A program made the position numbers and the translations under genes. Shown piece after piece: positions 54,641-63,493 of a stretch of 64,000 bases of DNA. The DNA lies in contig NKIW01000002.1 of NCBI GenBank assembly GCA_002256205.1, forward strand, positions 248,001-312,000, written 5' to 3'. Under the pieces are notes generated by a model that was not told where the DNA came from, searched no databases, and saw only the letters and a list, made by a program, of their open reading frames with translations. Numbering within the stretch: the stretch's first letter is position 1; every line of letters begins with the position of its first letter. The DNA is from Rhizobiales bacterium PAR1. GTDB taxonomy: Bacteria; Pseudomonadota; Alphaproteobacteria; Rhizobiales; Beijerinckiaceae.

Positions 54641-55711
54641 ATGGCTGACAAGACCCCCGCCGAGAAAATCCCTGTAACAGTGCTGACCGGCTATCTCGGT
54701 GCCGGCAAGACAACACTGCTCAACCGCATCCTCTCCGAGCCGCATGGGAAGAAATACGCCGTTATCGTCAACGAATTTGGCGAAATCGGCATTGATAACG
54801 ATCTCGTCGTCGGGGCAGACGAAGAAGTCTTCGAAATGAACAACGGGTGCATCTGCTGCACCGTGCGCGGGGATCTCATACGAATCATCGAGAACCTGAT
54901 GAAGCGCAAGGGCCGCTTCGACGCCATCATCGTCGAAACCACAGGCCTCGCTGATCCTGCCCCCGTCGCGCAGACCTTCTTTGTCGATCAGGATGTGCAG
55001 GACAAGGCACGGCTCGATGCCGTCGTGACCGTGGCGGACGCCAAATGGCTCGCCGCGCGCCTCAAAGACGCGCCGGAAGCCAAGAACCAGATCGCTTTCG
55101 CCGATGTGATCCTGCTCAACAAATCAGACCTTGTGACCCCGGCGGAACTGCGCGAGGTCGAGGCTCGCATTCGCGGCATCAACCCTTATGCGACGCTGCA
55201 TAAAACCGTAAAATGCGCCGTTCCACTGGATGCCGTCCTCGGGCGTGGCGCCTTCGATCTCGAGCGTATCCTCGAATTCGAACCGGCCTTCCTTGAGAGC
55301 GATGATCATAACCATCATCACGACCATGATCACGAATGCGGGCCGGGCTGCACGCACGGCCACCACGATCACAGCCATGATCATCATCACGGCGGCTTGA
55401 AGCATTATCACGACGAGGAGATGCAGTCGGTCTCGGTCGCGCATGAGGGCGATATCAACCCCGAGAAATTCATGCCGTGGATCAACGATCTGGTGCAGGT
55501 CGAGGGACCGAACATCCTGCGCTCCAAGGGCATCCTCTCCTTCACGAACGAGCCGCGCCGCTTCGTATTTCAGGGCGTTCACATGATCTTGGATGGCGAT
55601 CTCCAGCGCGACTGGAAGCCAGACGAGAAGCGCGTGAGCCGCATCGTCTTCATCGGCCGCAAGCTCAATCCCGAAGCGCTGCGTTCAGGGTTCCTTGCCT
55701 GTGTCGCGTGA
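54641..55711 (+). CDS. COG0523 (CobW-like) zinc-related GTPase with His-rich loop
   Basis: 356-residue G3E GTPase. Motifs: P-loop [13 protein letters not shown] (about 17-25), the metal-binding CxCC in [12 protein letters not shown] (about 73), VETTGLADP and NKSD for guanine. A very His-rich loop ([19 protein letters not shown], then [12 protein letters not shown], near 220-260) precedes the C-terminal CobW-C domain. Zur-controlled members (ZigA, ZagA type) deliver zinc to proteins under zinc limitation, which fits the location after znuA. AAGGA stands nine bases before the ATG at 54641. A distant metal such as cobalt is less likely here. Confidence 0.9.
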   Translation: MADKTPAEKIPVTVLTGYLGAGKTTLLNRILSEPHGKKYAVIVNEFGEIGIDNDLVVGADEEVFEMNNGCICCTVRGDLIRIIENLMKRKGRFDAIIVETTGLADPAPVAQTFFVDQDVQDKARLDAVVTVADAKWLAARLKDAPEAKNQIAFADVILLNKSDLVTPAELREVEARIRGINPYATLHKTVKCAVPLDAVLGRGAFDLERILEFEPAFLESDDHNHHHDHDHECGPGCTHGHHDHSHDHHHGGLKHYHDEEMQSVSVAHEGDINPEKFMPWINDLVQVEGPNILRSKGILSFTNEPRRFVFQGVHMILDGDLQRDWKPDEKRVSRIVFIGRKLNPEALRSGFLACVA

Positions 55712-55712
55712 G

Positions 55713-56705
55713 ATGCCGAACGCCCAGATCCAGACGCTGACGGACCGCGTCACCACGCTCGCCTTTGATCAGCACGTGCTCAAGGCCGGGTTCTTCGGCG
55801 ACAAGCCATGGTTCGTGCTCGCCGATGGCGCTGTTCAGATCGGCCGCGAAGCCCCGGCATTGCGCCCGCACGGCGATTCGATCCTCGTCGCGGTCGCGGA
55901 TCAGACGCGGATCGTCACCGGCGGCGACGATGGCAAGGTCATCGAGACCAAGCCGGATGGCACGACGCTAGTTCTCGGCGACGAGAAGGGCAAATGGATC
56001 ACCGCCATTGCGCTCGGCCCCGATGGCACCACCGCGTGGAGCGCGGGCAAGACCGTGCGCATCAGAGACGCCAAAGGAAAGATCAAGGAGCGCATCGCAC
56101 CCTCGACCTCGCAAGGCCTAGCCTTCGCGCCGAAGGGCCTGCGGCTGGCCATCGCGCATATCGACGGCGCGACGCTCTGGTTCCCGAACATGGATGCGGA
56201 GCCGGAAAAGTTCGAGTGGAAGGGCCCGCATCTCGACGTCACCTTCTCACCCGATAACCGCTTTCTTGTGACCTCGATGCAGGAAAACCAGCTTCACGGC
56301 TGGCGCCTTGCGGACAAGGGGCACATGCGGATGTCGGGCTATCCGTCGAAGACGCGCTCTTTTGCGTGGTCACACGATGGGCTCTGGCTTGCGACCTCTG
56401 GCGCGGAAGGCGCCATCGTCTGGCCCTTTGCGAAGGACGGCCCGACCGGAAAAGCGCCGAGGGAATGCGGTATCCGCCCGGCGAAGGTCTCTCAGGTCGC
56501 CTTCCACCCCAAGGCGCTGGTGCTGGCCATCGGCTTCGAGGACGGCTGGGTGATCCTCGTCCGCTTCACTGACGCGGCCGAACTTCTGGTTCGCGCGGGC
56601 GGCGATGGCTCGGCGATCACGGCACTCGCGTGGAACAGGGACGGCAAGCAGCTCGTGTTCGGCTCCGAGAGTGGTGGCGGCGGGCTGCTCACGCTGCCGG
56701 TTTAG
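55713..56705 (+). CDS. WD40-repeat protein
   Basis: 330 residues made of WD40-like repeats, a seven-bladed propeller in all likelihood; blades show repeated units such as DQTRIVTGGDDGKVIE, LDVTFSPDNRFLVTS and ALAWNRDGKQLVFGSESG. There is no signal peptide, so it is cytoplasmic. It starts one base after the COG0523 stop (a TTG inside that gene is a weaker alternative) and is thus coupled to it. WD40 genes next to COG0523 genes recur in alphaproteobacteria. It may be a scaffold for a metallochaperone; no experimental function is known to me. Confidence 0.82.
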   Translation: MPNAQIQTLTDRVTTLAFDQHVLKAGFFGDKPWFVLADGAVQIGREAPALRPHGDSILVAVADQTRIVTGGDDGKVIETKPDGTTLVLGDEKGKWITAIALGPDGTTAWSAGKTVRIRDAKGKIKERIAPSTSQGLAFAPKGLRLAIAHIDGATLWFPNMDAEPEKFEWKGPHLDVTFSPDNRFLVTSMQENQLHGWRLADKGHMRMSGYPSKTRSFAWSHDGLWLATSGAEGAIVWPFAKDGPTGKAPRECGIRPAKVSQVAFHPKALVLAIGFEDGWVILVRFTDAAELLVRAGGDGSAITALAWNRDGKQLVFGSESGGGGLLTLPV

Positions 56706-56716
56706 GAAACACGCCC

Positions 56717-56989
56717 GTGGCGCTCTTCGGAAAGCTTTTCGGCAAGAAGCCGCAGCGAGATGAGGTCGCGCTGGCAAATATCCGGCAATGGGTAGCAACG
56801 GCGCTCGGCGATTCCGCCGGGCTGGACCTGACGATCTCCGAAATCGAATGTCCTGATCCCTCCTGCCCCGGTCTTGAAACCTTCATCCTTGTGATGCGCG
56901 AGGGCGAGGCCACGCAAGCCGCCAAGGTACGCAAGCCCATCGCCGAAATCACTGAGGCGGATGTGGCAGAGGCGGTGCAATACCTCTAG
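56717..56989 (+). CDS. small conserved protein of unknown function
   Basis: 90 residues starting at a GTG with AGGAAA eight bases upstream and 11 bases after the WD40 stop. The sequence has an N-terminal basic part (FGKLFGKKPQRDE) and a segment with two cysteines, ISEIECPDPSCPGLETFILV, where IECPDPSCPG could bind a metal. I do not recognise a named domain. The position at the end of the zinc-linked unit, with a Cys pair, makes it a candidate minor component. Confidence 0.65.
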   Translation: MALFGKLFGKKPQRDEVALANIRQWVATALGDSAGLDLTISEIECPDPSCPGLETFILVMREGEATQAAKVRKPIAEITEADVAEAVQYL

Positions 56990-57040
56990 CGCCACTTGTC
57001 GTTCCCGACCGAGCAACGCGAGGAGCGGGAATTAAAAAAA

Positions 57041-57061
57041 TCGCCGGGACAAGCCCGGCGA
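57041..57061 (-). terminator. intrinsic terminator of homospermidine synthase gene
   Basis: Stem TCGCCGGG (57041-57048) and CCCGGCGA (57054-57061), loop of five bases. Read leftward it is followed by seven T (57040-57034). It lies 64 bases after the hss stop and also between convergent genes. Confidence 0.9.
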
Positions 57062-57124
57062 CGTGTTGCCCAAATGCAAGATGCCCCCCTTTGCCGCTCT
57101 GCGTCGTCGGGGATGACAGGCACG

Positions 57125-58558
57125 TTATCGCACCAGTACGTTGCGGAACTGCCAGGGGTCGGAATAATCGACATCCTCCGGGAAGAGCTTCTCGCGATCC
57201 TTGATCGGGTTCCAATCGGTGTAGAAGCCCTGCACCGGGCCGAGATAGGGAAGCTGGACCTCAAGGCAGCGCTTGTAATCCATCTCATCCGCTTCAACGA
57301 TGCCGGCATTCGGGTTCTCGAGCGCCCAGACCATGCCGGCGAGCACGGCCGAGGTCACCTGCATGCCGGTCGCGTTCTGGTAGGGCGCGATGCGGCGGGT
57401 CTCTTCAACCGAGAGCTGTGAGCCATACCAGTAAGCGTTATTCTCATGCCCGAAGAGCAGCACGCCGAGTTCGTCGATACCGTCGACAATCTCATTCTCG
57501 CCAAGAATGTGATGCTCGGGCTGCATAGTGCCGCCATTGCCGAAGAGTTCGTGCAGGCTGAGCACCGCATCGTTCGCCGGATGATAGGCGTAATGGCACG
57601 TCGGGCGAAAGACTGCTTTGCCGCTCGCATCGCGCACGGTGTAGTAATCCGCGATCGAGATGCTCTCGTTATGCGTGACGAGGAAGCCGTACTGCGGGCC
57701 GGGTGTGGGGCACCACGAGCGCACGCGGGTATTTGCGCCAGGCTGGAGGAGATAGATCGCCGCGCCGCAGCCCGATTCATGGGTGCGGCCATTCTCCGGC
57801 ATCCACTTCTCATGTGTGCCCCAGCCAAGTTCCGCCGGCTGCATGCCTTCCGAAAGAAAGCCCTCAACAGACCAGGTGTTGACAAAGACATTGGCCGGCT
57901 TTGGCTTCTTGGCGCGCTGCGTATCGCGCTCGGCGATATGCACACCCTTGACGCCGGCATCCGCCATCAACTGCGCCCAGCCCTCACGGGTGGTCGGGAC
58001 GTTGAACTGCATCCCGAGATCCGAGGCGATGTTCAGGAGCGCCTGCTTGACGAACCACGAAACCATGCCGGGGTTGGCGCCGCAGGTCGAAACCGCCGTC
58101 GTGCCGCCCGGATTGCGACGCTTCTCCGCCAGCATCGTTTCGCGCAGCGCGTAGTTCGAGCGCGCGGCAGCACCACCGGAATTGTCCCAGTAAAACCCGA
58201 GCCACGGCTCAACAACAGTGTCGATGTAAAGCACGCCGAGCTCGCGGCAAAACGCCATCAGGTCCACCGAGCCGGTATCAACCGAGAGATTGACGCAGAA
58301 GCCCTGCCCCGAGCCAGCCTTCAGTAGCGGCTCGAGCAGGTGGCGATAATTGTCGCGCGTTACCGAGGCCTGCATATATCGAATGCCGCGCTCATCGAGC
58401 AGCGCACGATCCGCATCATCAGGATCGATCACCACGAAACGGGACTTGTCGAACTTGAAATGCCGTTCGATCAGCGGCAGCGTGCCGCGCCCGATCGAGC
58501 CGAAGCCGATCATGACGATGGGGCCGGAAATAGTGCCGTGGATGGGCCAATCGGTCAT
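57125..58558 (-). CDS. hss: homospermidine synthase
   Basis: 477-residue NAD-dependent homospermidine synthase, the length of the bacterial enzyme. It makes sym-homospermidine from two putrescines in the cytoplasm. The Rossmann motif GFGSIGRGTLPLIE stands at about 18-31, followed by DPDDADRALLDE; TGMQVTSAVLAGMVW and GFYTDWNPIKDRE mark the C-terminal part. The ATG at 58558 begins the conserved MTDWPIHG; an earlier ATG at 58633 adds a basic extension. Ends at an intrinsic terminator. It belongs with the ornithine decarboxylase upstream. Confidence 0.94.
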   Translation of the reverse strand: MTDWPIHGTISGPIVMIGFGSIGRGTLPLIERHFKFDKSRFVVIDPDDADRALLDERGIRYMQASVTRDNYRHLLEPLLKAGSGQGFCVNLSVDTGSVDLMAFCRELGVLYIDTVVEPWLGFYWDNSGGAAARSNYALRETMLAEKRRNPGGTTAVSTCGANPGMVSWFVKQALLNIASDLGMQFNVPTTREGWAQLMADAGVKGVHIAERDTQRAKKPKPANVFVNTWSVEGFLSEGMQPAELGWGTHEKWMPENGRTHESGCGAAIYLLQPGANTRVRSWCPTPGPQYGFLVTHNESISIADYYTVRDASGKAVFRPTCHYAYHPANDAVLSLHELFGNGGTMQPEHHILGENEIVDGIDELGVLLFGHENNAYWYGSQLSVEETRRIAPYQNATGMQVTSAVLAGMVWALENPNAGIVEADEMDYKRCLEVQLPYLGPVQGFYTDWNPIKDREKLFPEDVDYSDPWQFRNVLVR

Positions 58559-58673
58559 CGGAACTGCTTTCTTCAGGAAGGGAATAAGAGAGGTTTTCGC
58601 GCGCTTCTTGGAAGGCGCGCGATCCCGCGTCAAGTCCGAATTGGGCGCTTTTACGCCTGTTTAGCGAGGGAAA

Positions 58674-59213
58674 TTACGCTGCAAGTCGTCGGTCACAGCC
58701 CCCGAGGGTGCTTTCGACGGTGAACTTGCCGGTGGCGATCACCGCGCCTTGCGCTTCTGCCAACGCGCCCGGCTCGAATTCAAGCCCGAGAAAACGCGCG
58801 CGATCCACCGGACCGGGCATCACAAGACCTTGGACCGGCGATTTTGAAAAGCCGAAGCGGGTGTAATAAGGCTCATCGCCCACAAGCAGCACGCCCTTGT
58901 GGCCAAGCTCCGCAGCGCGCGCCAACCCCACACGGATCAGCGTGGCACCAATGCCGAAAGTGCGATGCGTTTCCTCGACCGCAAGCGGGCCGAGCATCAA
59001 GGCATCGCGTCCACCTGCCTGCAACGACCAGAAGCGCAGCGTACCGACGAGCACACCGGCATGGTAGGCGCCGAAGGAAAGCCCTTCCGCCGGCTCGCGC
59101 CCATCCCGCAGACGCTGGCAGGTCTTCGCATGGCGGCCCGGCCCGAACGCGCGATCAAGCAGCGCGTCCCGCACGAGTTCATCCTGCGGCTTTTCAGCAT
59201 CGATATGGATCAT
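58674..59213 (-). CDS. GNAT-family N-acetyltransferase
   Basis: 179-residue acetyltransferase. Motif A is LAVEETHRTFGIGATLIRVG, with the acetyl-CoA loop, and the start reads IDAEKPQDELVRDALLDRAF. GNAT proteins acetylate amines; placement between ornithine decarboxylase and homospermidine synthase suggests a polyamine or ornithine-derived amine, but many YhbS-type members like this one have other roles. GAGGA precedes the ATG. Gaps to both neighbours exceed 100 bases, so it may have its own promoter. Confidence 0.82.
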   Translation of the reverse strand: MIHIDAEKPQDELVRDALLDRAFGPGRHAKTCQRLRDGREPAEGLSFGAYHAGVLVGTLRFWSLQAGGRDALMLGPLAVEETHRTFGIGATLIRVGLARAAELGHKGVLLVGDEPYYTRFGFSKSPVQGLVMPGPVDRARFLGLEFEPGALAEAQGAVIATGKFTVESTLGGCDRRLAA

Positions 59214-59370
59214 AGCAGTCCTCCCGGCACAGCGCGGCGCACAGATCCCCCCGCGGGGGTTCCCCGGCGCGAACGCGCAGCATGCTCTTGGTCATTTTTG
59301 AGAGAACCCTCGCACCTCGCGCGCGAAAACCGCGCGCACGCCGGACGGGGTGAAGCGTGGAGCCGGATCG

Positions 59371-60504
59371 TCAGATGACGATCTGGCGCAGGCCGGTCAT
59401 GCCATTGAAGTTCTGTGACGAATAGGTCGTCGTATAGGCGCCGGTTCCTTCGATCAGCACTTTGTCGCCAATCTCGAGGCTGAACGGCAGCCAGTACGGG
59501 TCCTTCTCGTACATCACATCGACCGAATCGCAGGTCGGACCAGCGAGAACGCAAGGAATCGTCTCGTCACCATCGCGCGGGGTGCGGATCGGGTAACGAA
59601 TCGCCTCGTCCATCGTCTCGGCGAGACCGTGGAACTTGCCGATATCGAGATAGACCCATCGGATATCCGCCGGATCATCCGACTTCTTCGACACCAGCAC
59701 GACCTCGGCCTCGATGATGCCGGCATTGCCGACCATGCCGCGGCCCGGCTCGATAATCGTCTCAGGGATGCGGTTGCCGAAATGCGCGCGCAGCGAGGAA
59801 GAGATCGCCTGCCCGTAAGCCTGCACCGCCGGAATGTCCTTCAGGTACTTCGTCGGGAAACCACCGCCGAGGTTGACCATCGAAAGCACAATGCCGCGTT
59901 CGGCCATCTCGCGGAAGATCGACGCCGCCGAAGCGAGCGCGGTATTCCAGACGAGCGGGTTGCGCTGCTGCGAGCCGACATGGAACGACACGCCATGCGC
60001 GACGAGCCCGAGGCGATGCGCGAGTTCAAGCACGCGCGGCGCCATTTCCGGCACGCAGCCGAACTTGCGCGAGAGCGGCCATTCGGCTTCCGCGCCATCG
60101 CAGAGAATGCGGCAGAACACCTTCGAGCCCGGCGCCGAACGGCCGATCTTCTCGACTTCGGCTTCGCAATCGACCGCGAAGAGGCGCACGCCACGCTCAT
60201 AAGCGCGGGCGATATCCCGTTCCTTCTTGATCGTATTGCCGAAGGAGATGCGATCAGAGGTCGCGCCGGCAGCCAGAACCATTTCGATCTCGCCAATCGA
60301 GGCGCAATCGAAGCACGAGCCGAGCTTGGTGAGAAGCTCGAGCACTTCCGGGGCCGGGTTCGCCTTCACGGCGTAGAACACGCGGCTATCCGGCATCGCC
60401 TTGGTGAAGCCGATGTAATTGTCGCGAACGACATCGAGGTCGATGATCAGACGGGGCCCCTCGTCGCGGCGCGAGCGGAGGAATTCACGGATACGATCAG
60501 TCAT
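59371..60504 (-). CDS. speF: ornithine (lysine/ornithine) decarboxylase, type III PLP
   Basis: 377-residue fold-III decarboxylase of the eukaryote-like/alphaproteobacterial group. PLP-binding Lys is in FYAVKANPAPEV; HVGSQQRNP, SMVNLGGGFP and IIEPGRGMVG bind the cofactor; the active-site Cys is in GPTCDSVDV. It decarboxylates ornithine (often also lysine) to putrescine, the substrate of homospermidine synthase two genes downstream. ATG 60504 begins the usual MTDRI sequence. A very long leader precedes it. No antizyme-like gene is seen. Confidence 0.92.
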   Translation of the reverse strand: MTDRIREFLRSRRDEGPRLIIDLDVVRDNYIGFTKAMPDSRVFYAVKANPAPEVLELLTKLGSCFDCASIGEIEMVLAAGATSDRISFGNTIKKERDIARAYERGVRLFAVDCEAEVEKIGRSAPGSKVFCRILCDGAEAEWPLSRKFGCVPEMAPRVLELAHRLGLVAHGVSFHVGSQQRNPLVWNTALASAASIFREMAERGIVLSMVNLGGGFPTKYLKDIPAVQAYGQAISSSLRAHFGNRIPETIIEPGRGMVGNAGIIEAEVVLVSKKSDDPADIRWVYLDIGKFHGLAETMDEAIRYPIRTPRDGDETIPCVLAGPTCDSVDVMYEKDPYWLPFSLEIGDKVLIEGTGAYTTTYSSQNFNGMTGLRQIVI

Positions 60505-61004
60505 GGCAGCATCCCTTCTGCGGACTTTCCGCAGTGGCGATGGACACAAGGGATCAGTCATAACCTCGCCCCGCACGGTGGAGGTGCGGAAACGCGTTAA
60601 AACTCATCCCGTGCCGCAAAGGATCGGAGAGACCCCGTTGCGGCGGTGACGCTGCGCCGTTGACGACTTTTCGCAGCCAACATCGCCAAAAGCGACACTG
60701 ACCGTTCAAAGAAGCCATCGTTTGGAAGGGAAATTCCCGACCGCACGCCCGGCAAGATGGACAAGCCTCTTTAGTTCGCCGGACTTGGAACCCGGCTGAG
60801 ACCAAAAAAGCCCGCTCCGTCGTTGCTTTGAGCTGCGTCACCCGCTTCGGGCGGGGCCGCCGGTTCGCCTCCGGCTACTGGTCCGTTCTTCAGAGAGCTT
60901 GACTTACGTCTCACCCCCCAACGACTGGCGTTTTTCCGGCCTCTTGTCCGGAGATCCGCCGACCAGCACGCAACCACAGGCACGTGCGAAATTGGGCAAG
61001 GCGG
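60505..61004 (-). promoter_or_regulatory. long leader of ornithine decarboxylase, candidate speF RNA
   Basis: Leaders of ornithine decarboxylase genes in alphaproteobacteria carry the speF RNA motif, and this roughly 490-base gap fits in place and size, although I could not align it to that consensus. Features, read leftward: stem GCCGG/CCGGC then CCCGC/GCGGG around 60845-60870, and GCCCG (60852-60848) able to pair with CGGGC (60814-60810), which is followed by six T (60809-60804), an attenuator-like arrangement. An in-frame small frame at 60718-60554 may act as leader peptide. The control signal is probably polyamine or ornithine. Confidence 0.55.
60554..60718 (-). CDS. possible leader peptide of the decarboxylase
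   Basis: 54 codons, beginning ATG GCT TCT, reading MASLNGQCRFWRCWLRKV and ending 49 bases before the decarboxylase start. It is rich in Arg, Trp and Cys early on. No ribosome binding site is visible. It lies wholly inside the presumed regulatory leader, so a coding role is a suggestion based on position only. Confidence 0.25.
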   Translation of the reverse strand: MASLNGQCRFWRCWLRKVVNGAASPPQRGLSDPLRHGMSFNAFPHLHRAGRGYD

Positions 61005-61033
61005 TGTATATGCGCATCCCCCCGGCGATGCAA
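61005..61033 (-). promoter_or_regulatory. candidate promoter of the decarboxylase leader
   Basis: Reading leftward, TTGCAT (61033-61028), 17 bases, TATACA (61010-61005). A start near 60997 would give a leader of about 490 bases. Confidence 0.6.
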
Positions 61034-61094
61034 GAAAAACCGGAGCCAAAATCACAAAAAAAAATTCGTGAAATTACTGTGACTTTCCCATGCG

Positions 61095-63311
61095 TTAACG
61101 CACAAAATGCGAGAGCCTTAAAGCGTTGCCGGCAACAGAGATTGAGGAGAGCGCCATCGCGGCTCCAGCGACCGCCGGCGAGAGCATTCCGGCCACCGCC
61201 AGCGGCACAGCGATCCCATTGAAGAGGAACGCCAGCGCGAGGTTTTCACGGATGCCAGCGCGGGTGCGGCGCGCTACGCGGATGAAATCCGCCACAAGGC
61301 GTGGATCAGGCCGTGCGAGCACTACGGAGGCCGCGCTTTTCGCAACCTCGGTTCCCGTGCCCATCGCGATACCGACGTGCGCGATCCGGAGCGCCGGACC
61401 ATCGTTGAGGCCATCGCCGACAAAGGCGAGCTTGGTGCCGCCTTCGGCCAGCGCCTTGAGTGCCGCGAGCTTGTCTTCCGGCTTGAGACCGCCGCGCGCA
61501 TCATCAATGCCGAGCCCTGCCGCGACCGGGTCGACAACCTCCTGCCGATCCCCCGAGAGCATGATCGAACGGATACCCAGACTGCGAAGATCGGCAATCG
61601 CCGCGCGGGCATCAGGGCGCACCGGATCACCCACCACGAGAATCGCGCGGATGGCACCATCGACCGAGAGATAGCTCGCGGGCAGGCACCGCTCGACCGG
61701 ATCAAGCCGGGTCTCCAGCATCGCAATATCGCTTGCCTGCTGGCCATCGGGATCAAGGAAGGCTTTGGAGCCGAGTTGCAGGCGCTGCCCTTCGAAAACG
61801 CCGGAAAGCCCGCTGCCAGCCTTCGCCGAAAATTGCTCGACATCTTCCCGGAAAACGCCTTGCGTTCGCGCGCCAGCGACAATCGCCGCATCAATCGGGT
61901 GATCCGAGAGATGCGCGAGCCGCGCGGCGGCCTGAAGCGCTGCATCTTCGCCGCCCTCCGAGGCCACCACGCGCACCAGCGTCGGCTTGCCAGCTGTCAA
62001 CGTCCCGGTCTTGTCGAAGGCCACCGCCGTGATATCGGCCCCCGCTTCGAGCGCTGCATGATCGGCAAGGATCAGCCCGCGCCGCGCTGCCGCGCTCGCT
62101 CCGGCGACCAGCGCAATCGGCGTCGCAAGCCCAAGCGCGCAAGGACAGGCGACCACAAGCACAGAGGTCGCAATGAGGAGCGCACGTTCAAGCCCGGCCC
62201 CTGCCAGAAGCCAGCCCAGTGCAGTCAGCACGGCGATGCCGACGATAGTGGGCACGAATATCTGTGAGATCCGGTCTACGAGCGAGAGCGAGGGTGCATC
62301 GGCAAGCCCGGCATCCTCGATCAGGCGGGCAAGACGTGCGAGCCGCGTCTCGTCCTGAACTGCCCTGACCTCGACCAGCAAAGCCCCGCCCGAAACCCCG
62401 GACCCGGCCTGGACGGCGTGACCGATACCGCGAGAGACCGGCAGGCTTTCGCCTGTAAGGCTCGATTCGTCGAGAAATGCGTGTCCCTCCACCACGAGGC
62501 CGTCGACGGGGAGAATTGCACCGGGCCGCGCCACAACCTGCATCCCCGGCTGAAGCGGCTCGCGCAGAACCTGCCGCTCAATCGCCCCCTCGCGGATCGT
62601 CACTTGATCCGGCAGCATCTCTGCAAGCGCGGTCAGTGCAGCCCCCGCTTCGTGCTTCGCTGCGCGTTCGATCACCTTGCCGACGAGCACAAAGGCGATC
62701 ACCGCGACCGAACCCTCGAAATAGAGCGGTGCGCCGTGATGCGCCGAGCCGTCCCAGAGGTGGCGGAGGCTCAGAATGAAGGCTGTCGTCGTGCCGAGCA
62801 CCACGAGCACATCCATGTTCGACGTGCCGGACCGTAAGGCGGCATAGGCCCGGTGATAGAACGGCCAGGCGCAGAAGGTCTGCGCGATCAGCGCCAGAGC
62901 GAACTGCACCTCCGGCGGAATGACATGACCATGGGCGCTCTGGAAAACCTCGATCCCCATCGCGACCAGGAACGGCAAGGCGATCAGCATGGCCACAAAG
63001 GCTCGCAGGTGCAGCCAGCGGCTCTCCGTCCGCAGCGCAGCATCACGCCGGGCGCGGGTCTCGCGGCGCTCCGCAAGCGTGCCACCGCGCGCAAACCCCT
63101 GATAACCGGCGGAAGCGATCGCAGCGAGTGCAGCGGCAACCGCGACCTTCTCGCCTTGCCCTTCCGGCAGGGTGATCACCGCCCTGTCCTGTGCAAGGTC
63201 AACGACAGCCTGCTCGATATCGGGCACACGCGAAAGCACGCGCTCAATCCGCTGCGCGCAGGCAGCGCAGGTCATTCCTGAGATATCGATCGAAATGCGG
63301 GTCGTTGTCAT
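61095..63311 (-). CDS. copA: copper-translocating P-type ATPase CopA
   Basis: 738-residue P1B-type ATPase exporting Cu(I) from the cytoplasm. One N-terminal metal domain has GMTCAAC (12-18). Helices follow, then TGES (SSLTGESLP), the membrane Cys motif VVACPCALGLATP (about 388), the phosphorylated Asp in DKTGTLT (about 432), HP in LSDHPIDAA and GDGLNDGPAL (canonical GDGINDAPAL, so Gly replaces Ala). The chosen ATG starts the metal domain; an earlier in-frame extension has no family match. No copper chaperone gene is near. Divergent from a MarR regulator gene. Confidence 0.93.
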   Translation of the reverse strand: MTTTRISIDISGMTCAACAQRIERVLSRVPDIEQAVVDLAQDRAVITLPEGQGEKVAVAAALAAIASAGYQGFARGGTLAERRETRARRDAALRTESRWLHLRAFVAMLIALPFLVAMGIEVFQSAHGHVIPPEVQFALALIAQTFCAWPFYHRAYAALRSGTSNMDVLVVLGTTTAFILSLRHLWDGSAHHGAPLYFEGSVAVIAFVLVGKVIERAAKHEAGAALTALAEMLPDQVTIREGAIERQVLREPLQPGMQVVARPGAILPVDGLVVEGHAFLDESSLTGESLPVSRGIGHAVQAGSGVSGGALLVEVRAVQDETRLARLARLIEDAGLADAPSLSLVDRISQIFVPTIVGIAVLTALGWLLAGAGLERALLIATSVLVVACPCALGLATPIALVAGASAAARRGLILADHAALEAGADITAVAFDKTGTLTAGKPTLVRVVASEGGEDAALQAAARLAHLSDHPIDAAIVAGARTQGVFREDVEQFSAKAGSGLSGVFEGQRLQLGSKAFLDPDGQQASDIAMLETRLDPVERCLPASYLSVDGAIRAILVVGDPVRPDARAAIADLRSLGIRSIMLSGDRQEVVDPVAAGLGIDDARGGLKPEDKLAALKALAEGGTKLAFVGDGLNDGPALRIAHVGIAMGTGTEVAKSAASVVLARPDPRLVADFIRVARRTRAGIRENLALAFLFNGIAVPLAVAGMLSPAVAGAAMALSSISVAGNALRLSHFVR

Positions 63312-63493
63312 TGTCTTGTCATGGAACTGTGACGAACAAGCAGGAGTTGATGTGAGGAACTGTATGGCACTCCTGCAAGAGAGTGCTGCAAGTGCATCCG
63401 CCACATCGGAAGATGCAAGAAAAAAGGGTTGTTGCCATCGGGTCCTTGTGGCCTCCTGAAGAAGGCGCATCCCCTGTTGCCGGGAGATAAGGC
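63312..63493. promoter_or_regulatory. divergent control region of copA and the MarR gene
   Basis: Contains inverted repeats CAGGAGT (63341-63347) with ACTCCTG (63369-63375), and GCACTC (63367-63372) with GAGTGC (63381-63386), plus GGAACTGT repeated at 63323-63330 and 63356-63363. These are candidate regulator sites, not verified. No CueR-type box was recognised. Confidence 0.4.

Noticed and set aside
59214-59370. GC-rich inverted repeats between the decarboxylase and GNAT genes
   Set aside because: No T-runs and low-complexity GC content; no clear terminator or operator.
61051-61085. T9 tract after copA as terminator
   Set aside because: The flanking stem (TCAC/GTGA) is only four bases, too weak to support the call.
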